Of a DNA stretch of 8,493 nt, positions 5,375 to 8,493 are shown piece by piece (position 1 is the stretch's first letter; the number at the start of each line of letters is the position of its first letter). The notes under the pieces were generated by a model. The model had not been told where the DNA came from. It did no database searches and saw nothing but the letters and a program-made list of their open reading frames with translations. The translations under genes were made by a program, and so were the position numbers. Location of the stretch: NCBI GenBank assembly GCA_035553355.1, contig DATMJW010000221.1, forward strand, positions 1 to 8,493, given 5' to 3'. This DNA is from Gaiellasilicea sp035553355. GTDB taxonomy: Bacteria > Actinomycetota > Thermoleophilia > Gaiellales > Gaiellaceae.

Positions 5375-6874
5375 GTGACGGAGACCGAGGAGCTGGGGCG
5401 GGGCGGCCGCCTCCGCGGGGGTGCCGCAGAGGAGCTGGTCGCCGCCGCGTACGCCGCGGAGAGCAGGCACGGGCCGAGGCTCGCGCGCGGGCTCTCGCTC
5501 GCCGACATCGCGCACGCCGTCGCGCTCGTCGAGGGCGGCGACCTCGCGGGCGACGACGCGAAGGCGCTCCTGCGGGGCCTCCTCGAGCTGCACGAGATCC
5601 CGGGCGACGAGTTCCCCTGGGACCCGGCGCTCGGCGACGCGTTCAACGCACGGGAGGCGGAGCTCGAGCGCCGCGTCGGCCGCTCTGCCGCCGGCTGGCT
5701 CAGCGCGGGCCGCCCGCGCCGCGAGGCGTTCCGCGTCGCGCTGCGGCTGACGGCGCGGGTGGGCGCGCGCGACCTGCACGACGCGCTCGTCGGTCAGGCG
5801 GCAGCGCTCGCGCGTCACGCCGACGCTGCCCGGAGCGCGCTCGCGACCGACTACACGTACCTCCAGCCGGCGCAGCCGACGACCGTCGGTCACCTTCTTC
5901 TCGCGTACGCGTACCCGGCCCTCCGCGACGCGGCTCGCACCCGCCGCTCGCACGCCGCCCTCGGCGCGAGCGTCGCCGGCGCCGGGGGAAGCGCGGGGTC
6001 GCGCTGGTCGCTCGACCGCGCGCGTCTTGCGGAGCTCCTCGGCTGCGACGGCCTCGTGGAGCACGCGAAGGACGCCGCATGGCAGTCGGACGTCTACGTC
6101 GAGCTCCTCGCCGCGGTCGCGATCGCGGCGACGCACCAGAGCCAGCTCGCGCAGGACTTCGAGATCTACGCCAGCCAGGAGTTCGGGCTCGTGGAGCTGG
6201 CCGACGCGCACAGCCGCGCGAGCGCGCTGATGCCGCAGAAGAAGAACCCGTACGCGCTCGCGGCGATTCGGACGCAGGCGGCGCAGGCGGCGGGCGATCT
6301 CGCCGGCGCGCTCGTCGCGCTGCACACCGGCTCCGCGCGCACCGACCACTTCCACCTGCTGAACGGCACCGTGCCGCGCGCGCTCGACGAGGCGGTCGCG
6401 ATCGCGCGGCTGACGGCATCCGTCCTGGAGGACGTCGAGTTGAGGCTCGACCGCTTCGCGCAGATCGCGCGCGAGAGCTTCGTGACGGCCGCGGACGTCG
6501 CGGACGTCCTCGCGCTCTCCGGCGAGGTCGACTACCGCAGCGCGCACAAGGTCGTCGGGCGCGCCGTCCGCGACCTCGTCGAGGCGGGCGAGCCCCCGTC
6601 GCAGTTGACGCCGGAGCGGCTCGCGGCCGCCGCAGAGGCCGTCACGGGGTCGACCGTCGAGATCGACGAGGCGGCACTCGAGGATGCGCTCGACGCGGCG
6701 GCGTGCTCAGCGGCGCGCCGCCAGATCGGCTCGTCGTCGCCGGAGGCGATGGACACGATGCTCGCCTGCGTTGCCGAGACGATCGCCGAGCACGAGCGGT
6801 GGAGCCGTGACGCGCAGGACCGCCAGGCCGCGGCGGAGGCAGCGCTCCTCGCCCGCGCGCGCGAGCTCGCCTGA
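5375..6874 (+). CDS. Argininosuccinate lyase/fumarase-superfamily lyase with altered active site
   Basis: This 499-residue protein follows the argininosuccinate lyase fold from end to end. GRGGRLRGG lies at the N-terminus. TDYTYLQPAQPTTVGHLLLAY (158-178) corresponds to 'GYTHLQ.AQPvt.ghhllAy'. QEFGLVELAD precedes the signature loop SALMPQKKNP (283-292), with catalytic Ser283, Lys289 and Asn291 kept. SGEVDYRSAHKVVGRAV (382-398) is the usual C-terminal helix pair. Several residues expected in true ArgH are changed. The catalytic His of THLQ is Tyr162. The HTGRSRND block reads SAGRPRRE (110-117). NPD..E is NPYALAA. The Tyr/Gln-bearing YNRDLQED region is replaced by SARTDHFHLLN (320-330). Elimination chemistry on a different substrate is therefore more likely than argininosuccinate cleavage (inference). 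GTG 5375 is preferred; ATG 5324 in the same frame would add 17 residues. No arginine-pathway gene is adjacent. Confidence 0.82.
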   Translation: MTETEELGRGGRLRGGAAEELVAAAYAAESRHGPRLARGLSLADIAHAVALVEGGDLAGDDAKALLRGLLELHEIPGDEFPWDPALGDAFNAREAELERRVGRSAAGWLSAGRPRREAFRVALRLTARVGARDLHDALVGQAAALARHADAARSALATDYTYLQPAQPTTVGHLLLAYAYPALRDAARTRRSHAALGASVAGAGGSAGSRWSLDRARLAELLGCDGLVEHAKDAAWQSDVYVELLAAVAIAATHQSQLAQDFEIYASQEFGLVELADAHSRASALMPQKKNPYALAAIRTQAAQAAGDLAGALVALHTGSARTDHFHLLNGTVPRALDEAVAIARLTASVLEDVELRLDRFAQIARESFVTAADVADVLALSGEVDYRSAHKVVGRAVRDLVEAGEPPSQLTPERLAAAAEAVTGSTVEIDEAALEDALDAAACSAARRQIGSSSPEAMDTMLACVAETIAEHERWSRDAQDRQAAAEAALLARARELA

Positions 6875-6896
6875 GCCGCGGCGGGGCAGCGCGCAG

Positions 6897-6968
6897 TGCC
6901 CCCGGCAAGAATCGAACTTGCGCACGCGGTTTAGGAAACCGCTGCTCTATCCACTGAGCTACGGGGGC
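6897..6968 (-). tRNA. tRNA-Arg (anticodon CCU)
   Basis: Read on the - strand this folds as a complete 72-nt tRNA. The acceptor GCCCCCG/CGGGGGC is perfect. The D arm is GCTC-AGTGGATA-GAGC and the anticodon arm GCGGT-TTCCTAA-ACCGC, with anticodon CCT at 6935 to 6933. A 4-nt variable loop is followed by the T arm GCAAG-TTCGATT-CTTGC and discriminator A. CCA is not encoded (the next bases are CTG). It decodes AGG, a rare codon in such GC-rich genomes. It sits 22 bp past the lyase stop, on the opposite strand, and 34 bp downstream of the membrane-protein stop. Confidence 0.97.
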
Positions 6969-6977
6969 GCGCGGCGT

Positions 6978-6983
6978 AGGGTA
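6978..6983 (-). promoter_or_regulatory. Candidate -10 of the tRNA-Arg gene
   Basis: On the - strand TACCCT (TAnnnT type) ends 9 nt before the mature tRNA 5' end, a plausible distance for its own promoter. No good -35 is seen in the 17-18 bp upstream, which overlap the end of the membrane-protein gene. The tRNA could instead be part of that gene's transcript. Confidence 0.3.
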
Positions 6984-7002
6984 TCGCCGCGCCGGGCGCG
7001 CC

Positions 7003-8109
7003 CTAGCTGCAGGCCTTGAGGCAGTCGAAGCGCATGTCGGGCCCGTAGACCTCGAGGTGATGCCCCTGCCGCTGCTGCTCGGCCCGGCCCTCGTTCGCCT
7101 CGAGACCCCACGCCGCCGCCGCGCCGGGCCGCGTCCGCGTGAGGACGCCGGTGAAGCTGACGAGCTGACCGCGGCGCACGCCCCAGCGTGTGCCCGGGCC
7201 TTGGAGGTGGACGAGGAGCCGTTCCGATCCGGTGCCGATCCAGAAGATGCGGTTGCCGACCACGTCGCCGACGCGGGCCCGCCGCGCGACGACGCGGGCA
7301 CCGACGAACTCGCCCAGTTCGGCGTCGTCCGCGAGCAGGATCGCAGAGCCGCGCGAGCGGACGGTCGTCCGGCCAGTCGCTGCCGGCGCTGCCGGCGCGG
7401 CCTCGGGCTCGGCCTGTGTCGTGGCAGCCGGGGCCGTGGCGGTCGGCGTCGTCGTGGTCGGCGTCGTCGCCGCCGGCGTGGACTGTGTCGTCGCGCGCTC
7501 GGTGGTCGCCGCGGCCGTCGTCGACGCCTGCGTGCCGAGCACGCTCGAGATCGGATCGACGATGTCCGCGGGCGCTCGCACGATCATGGCCGCCACCGCA
7601 GCACCGACGAGGAGGATCGTGAGCCCCGCGAGCAGCGCGGCGATGCGGTCGCGGCGCCCGCGCGGAGGAGGCATCTGGCGCGGCCGGTTCGCGCGGGACC
7701 TCGACGCGGGCACGCGGCGGGGCCGGTCGGCGCGTACGGGGAAGGCCGCCGGCCGAGGTTCGTGGCGGTGGAGCCCCGACTCGCGCCGCGGCGTGGCCGC
7801 AGGAGGTGGAGCTGGGGGCGTCGCGGCGACCGGCTCCGGCGGCTCGACGACGACCGGCTTCGTGCTGGCCGGCGGTGCGGCCGGCGGTGCGGCCACGCTG
7901 GGCACGACGCCCGTCGGCTCGACGCGCGGTGGCTCGACGCGCGGTGGCTCGACGCGCGGTGGCTCGGGGCGGGGCGGTTGCGGTGGCGGCGCCGGCGACC
8001 GCGGCACTTCCGGTGCGCGCTGTGCCCGCCGTGCGATGACGGTGGCGAGTGCGGCCGCACCCAGCAGCGCCAGCCGGCGCATCATCGCTCTCTTCCCTGA
8101 CCCGTTCAT
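7003..8109 (-). CDS. Pro/Thr-rich membrane protein of unknown function with C-terminal compact domain
   Basis: This 368-residue protein has no function I recognise. A short hydrophobic stretch (13-26) follows the N-terminus. Residues 32-150 are strongly Pro-rich and basic, with tandem PRVEP repeats at 51-65 and PPAAPP-type stretches. A clear TM helix lies at about 156-177 (RIAALLAGLTILLVG...), preceded by RGRRDR, which by the positive-inside rule would put the following part outside. Residues 196-232 form a Thr/Ala linker. Residues 247-358 form a compact predicted beta-rich domain (GEFVGARVV..., VVGNRIFWIGTGSERLLVHL, RRGQLVSFTGVL, GHHLEVYG) of roughly OB-fold size and pattern, an inference. 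The extreme C-terminus has Cys363 and Cys367. ATG 8109 is preceded by GGAGAGGGG, an excellent ribosome binding site. The layout suggests a cell-envelope protein spanning the wall. Confidence 0.8.
   Translation of the reverse strand: MNGSGKRAMMRRLALLGAAALATVIARRAQRAPEVPRSPAPPPQPPRPEPPRVEPPRVEPPRVEPTGVVPSVAAPPAAPPASTKPVVVEPPEPVAATPPAPPPAATPRRESGLHRHEPRPAAFPVRADRPRRVPASRSRANRPRQMPPPRGRRDRIAALLAGLTILLVGAAVAAMIVRAPADIVDPISSVLGTQASTTAAATTERATTQSTPAATTPTTTTPTATAPAATTQAEPEAAPAAPAATGRTTVRSRGSAILLADDAELGEFVGARVVARRARVGDVVGNRIFWIGTGSERLLVHLQGPGTRWGVRRGQLVSFTGVLTRTRPGAAAAWGLEANEGRAEQQRQGHHLEVYGPDMRFDCLKACS
7867..7890. repeat. Two 12-bp tandem units in the Pro-rich coding region
   Basis: GGCCGGCGGTGC occurs twice back to back (7867-7878 and 7879-7890). 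It encodes Ala/Pro (APPAAPP) on the - strand, in the Pro-rich part of the membrane protein. Confidence 0.8.
7916..7960. repeat. Three perfect 15-bp tandem units (PRVEP repeats)
   Basis: GGCTCGACGCGCGGT is repeated three times without mismatch, with a fourth partial, diverged copy starting at 7961. The unit is a multiple of three and codes for PRVEP on the - strand, so copy-number change would lengthen or shorten the Pro-rich segment in frame. Identity at the DNA level suggests recent slippage. Confidence 0.9.
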
Positions 8110-8111
8110 GA

Positions 8112-8120
8112 CCCCTCTCC
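8112..8120 (-). promoter_or_regulatory. Strong ribosome binding site for the Pro/Thr-rich membrane protein
   Basis: On the - strand GGAGAGGGG lies 2 nt before ATG 8109, with the GGAG core about 7 nt away. It fixes the start at 8109 rather than the upstream in-frame ATG at 8184. Confidence 0.7.
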
Positions 8121-8231
8121 GTCGTCGGAGCCTCGGCGACGCTCGTACGTAGAGGTTGTGTCCAACGTGCGTCCGCGGAAACACGCAAGCCGACCGGGAG
8201 CCAACTGCCGAAAAATGCTGGAACCTTGCAT

Positions 8232-8266
8232 GACTGACGATTCAATCACCGATTGAATCGTCAGTC
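8232..8266. repeat. Perfect 16-bp inverted repeat, 3-nt spacer, in divergent intergenic region
   Basis: GACTGACGATTCAATC (8232-8247), spacer ACC, then its exact reverse complement (8251-8266). The arms are much more AT-rich than the surrounding genes. No T-tract follows the stem on either strand (GAAAAAG follows on +), so it does not look like an intrinsic terminator. Its place between two divergent genes, 23 bp upstream of a candidate -35, suggests a regulator-binding operator or a cruciform/hairpin element. The regulator is not identifiable. Confidence 0.75.
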
Positions 8267-8275
8267 GAAAAAGAA

Positions 8276-8304
8276 GTTGCAATTCCGCTTGGCAATTTTG
8301 CAAC
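8276..8304. repeat. Inverted repeat GTTGCAA-N15-TTGCAAC
   Basis: GTTGCAA at 8276-8282 and TTGCAAC at 8298-8304 are exact inverted copies with a 15-nt spacer, covering the candidate -35 of the downstream gene. GCAATT also occurs as a direct repeat (8279-8284 and around 8292-8297), about 13 nt apart. This could be a transcription-factor site; chance cannot be excluded for 7-bp arms in an AT-rich patch. Confidence 0.4.
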
Positions 8305-8318
8305 AAATGGGGTACCTT
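8289..8318 (+). promoter_or_regulatory. Candidate promoter of the secreted-protein gene
   Basis: TTGGCA (8289-8294, compare TTGACA) and TACCTT (8313-8318, TAnnnT) are separated by 18 bp. They would place the transcription start near 8325, giving a leader of about 40 nt before ATG 8366. It is the best promoter-like pair in the window. The inverted repeat at 8276-8304 covers the -35 and the palindrome at 8317-8330 touches the -10 and start site. Confidence 0.5.
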
Positions 8319-8330
8319 GGCGCGCGCCAA
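8317..8330. promoter_or_regulatory. Perfect 14-bp palindrome at the predicted transcription start
   Basis: TTGGCGCGCGCCAA is a perfect palindrome with no spacer. It overlaps the last bases of the candidate -10 and the predicted start site, the usual place for a repressor operator. No repressor gene is visible in the window. Confidence 0.45.
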
Positions 8331-8355
8331 TGTCGGCCGCCGGTCACCACCACTC

Positions 8356-8361
8356 GAGGAG
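8356..8361 (+). promoter_or_regulatory. Ribosome binding site of the secreted-protein gene
   Basis: GAGGAG ends 4 nt before ATG 8366. It favours this ATG over the in-frame ATG three codons later (8375). Confidence 0.6.
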
Positions 8362-8365
8362 CGTC

Positions 8366-8493
8366 ATGAAGAACATGCGGTCCCTGCCCGTCGCGATTGC
8401 GGCGGCCCTCTCCGTCCTCGCTCTCTTCGCGGCCCCTGGCGGTGCCGCTGGTGAGGAAGCGGGCGCGCACGCCGTCCACATCGTCCTGCTCGA
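8366..8493 (+). CDS. Secreted protein, N-terminus only (3' truncated by window)
   Basis: Only 42 residues are visible. They form a classic Sec signal peptide: basic start MKNMR, hydrophobic core LPVAIAAALSVLALFAA, then small residues PGGAAG, with cleavage likely after the Ala-rich stretch around residues 24-28. The mature part begins EEAGAHAVHIVLLD. The VHIVLL strand is compatible with many beta-sandwich secreted domains (a cupredoxin is one possibility), but there is far too little to assign a family. The start is supported by GAGGAG 4 nt upstream. It is divergent from the Pro/Thr-rich membrane protein across a 256-bp region with several dyads, so the two genes may share control. Confidence 0.8.
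   Translation, partial: MKNMRSLPVAIAAALSVLALFAAPGGAAGEEAGAHAVHIVLL

Noticed and set aside
3622..5646. 674-codon open frame on the - strand
   Set aside because: Overlaps the APC permease, FNT and lyase genes in wrong frames; its Arg/Asp-rich translation has no domain pattern.
6883..6902. GGGGCA/TGCCCC hairpin next to the tRNA as a terminator
   Set aside because: It uses the tRNA acceptor bases and has no T-tract on either strand; probably coincidental.
6897..6968. Attachment site of an integrated element at the tRNA-Arg 3' end
   Set aside because: No integrase gene and no direct repeat of the tRNA 3' end were seen in the window.
7916..7960. CRISPR-like array
   Set aside because: The units are 15 bp with no spacers and lie inside a coding frame; this is a coding minisatellite.
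8232..8266. Intrinsic terminator
   Set aside because: No run of T follows the stem on either strand, and it lies upstream of, not after, both neighbouring genes.
8366..8493. Firm assignment of the truncated secreted protein as a cupredoxin
   Set aside because: Only about 15 mature residues are visible and no copper ligand can be seen.

Overview
The window is very GC-rich chromosomal DNA. It has tightly packed genes, GTG starts, strong G/C preference at third codon positions, and several starts with no clear Shine-Dalgarno but a TAnnnT hexamer 6-7 nt upstream. This fits a high-GC actinobacterium, perhaps of the Thermoleophilia (Gaiellales/Solirubrobacterales) type. That placement is inference from composition and style; no phylogenetic marker gene is present.

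Layout from left to right. (1) Positions 1-1113, + strand: two permease subunits of a polar amino-acid ABC importer. The first is cut by the window edge. The second appears to start at CTG. (2) Positions 1110-2545, - strand: a degenerate HNH-like protein followed by a membrane protein with a degenerate GGDEF domain. The latter converges on the ABC operon through a single CTAG that supplies both stop codons. (3) Positions 2585-4509, + strand: a class I SAM methyltransferase translationally coupled (GTGA overlap) to an APC-family amino-acid permease. (4) Positions 4515-5300, - strand: a formate/nitrite transporter (FNT) family channel. (5) Positions 5375-6874, + strand: an argininosuccinate lyase/fumarase-fold protein that keeps the catalytic Ser loop but has lost most substrate-binding residues of true argininosuccinate lyases. 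(6) Positions 6897-6968, - strand: tRNA-Arg(CCU). (7) Positions 7003-8109, - strand: a Pro-rich, Thr-rich membrane protein of unknown function with a compact C-terminal domain. (8) Positions 8110-8365: an AT-richer intergenic region with three separate dyad symmetries. (9) Position 8366 to the end, + strand: the beginning of a secreted protein.

The genes do not form one pathway. Transport of small nitrogen/carbon solutes recurs (ABC importer, APC permease, FNT channel), but no catabolic cluster surrounds these genes. I see no prophage, transposase, CRISPR or obvious defence island. The parts most worth following up are the lyase homologue with a remodelled active site, the dyad-rich regulatory region at 8232-8330, and the two genes (HNH-like and GGDEF-like) whose catalytic signatures are both broken.
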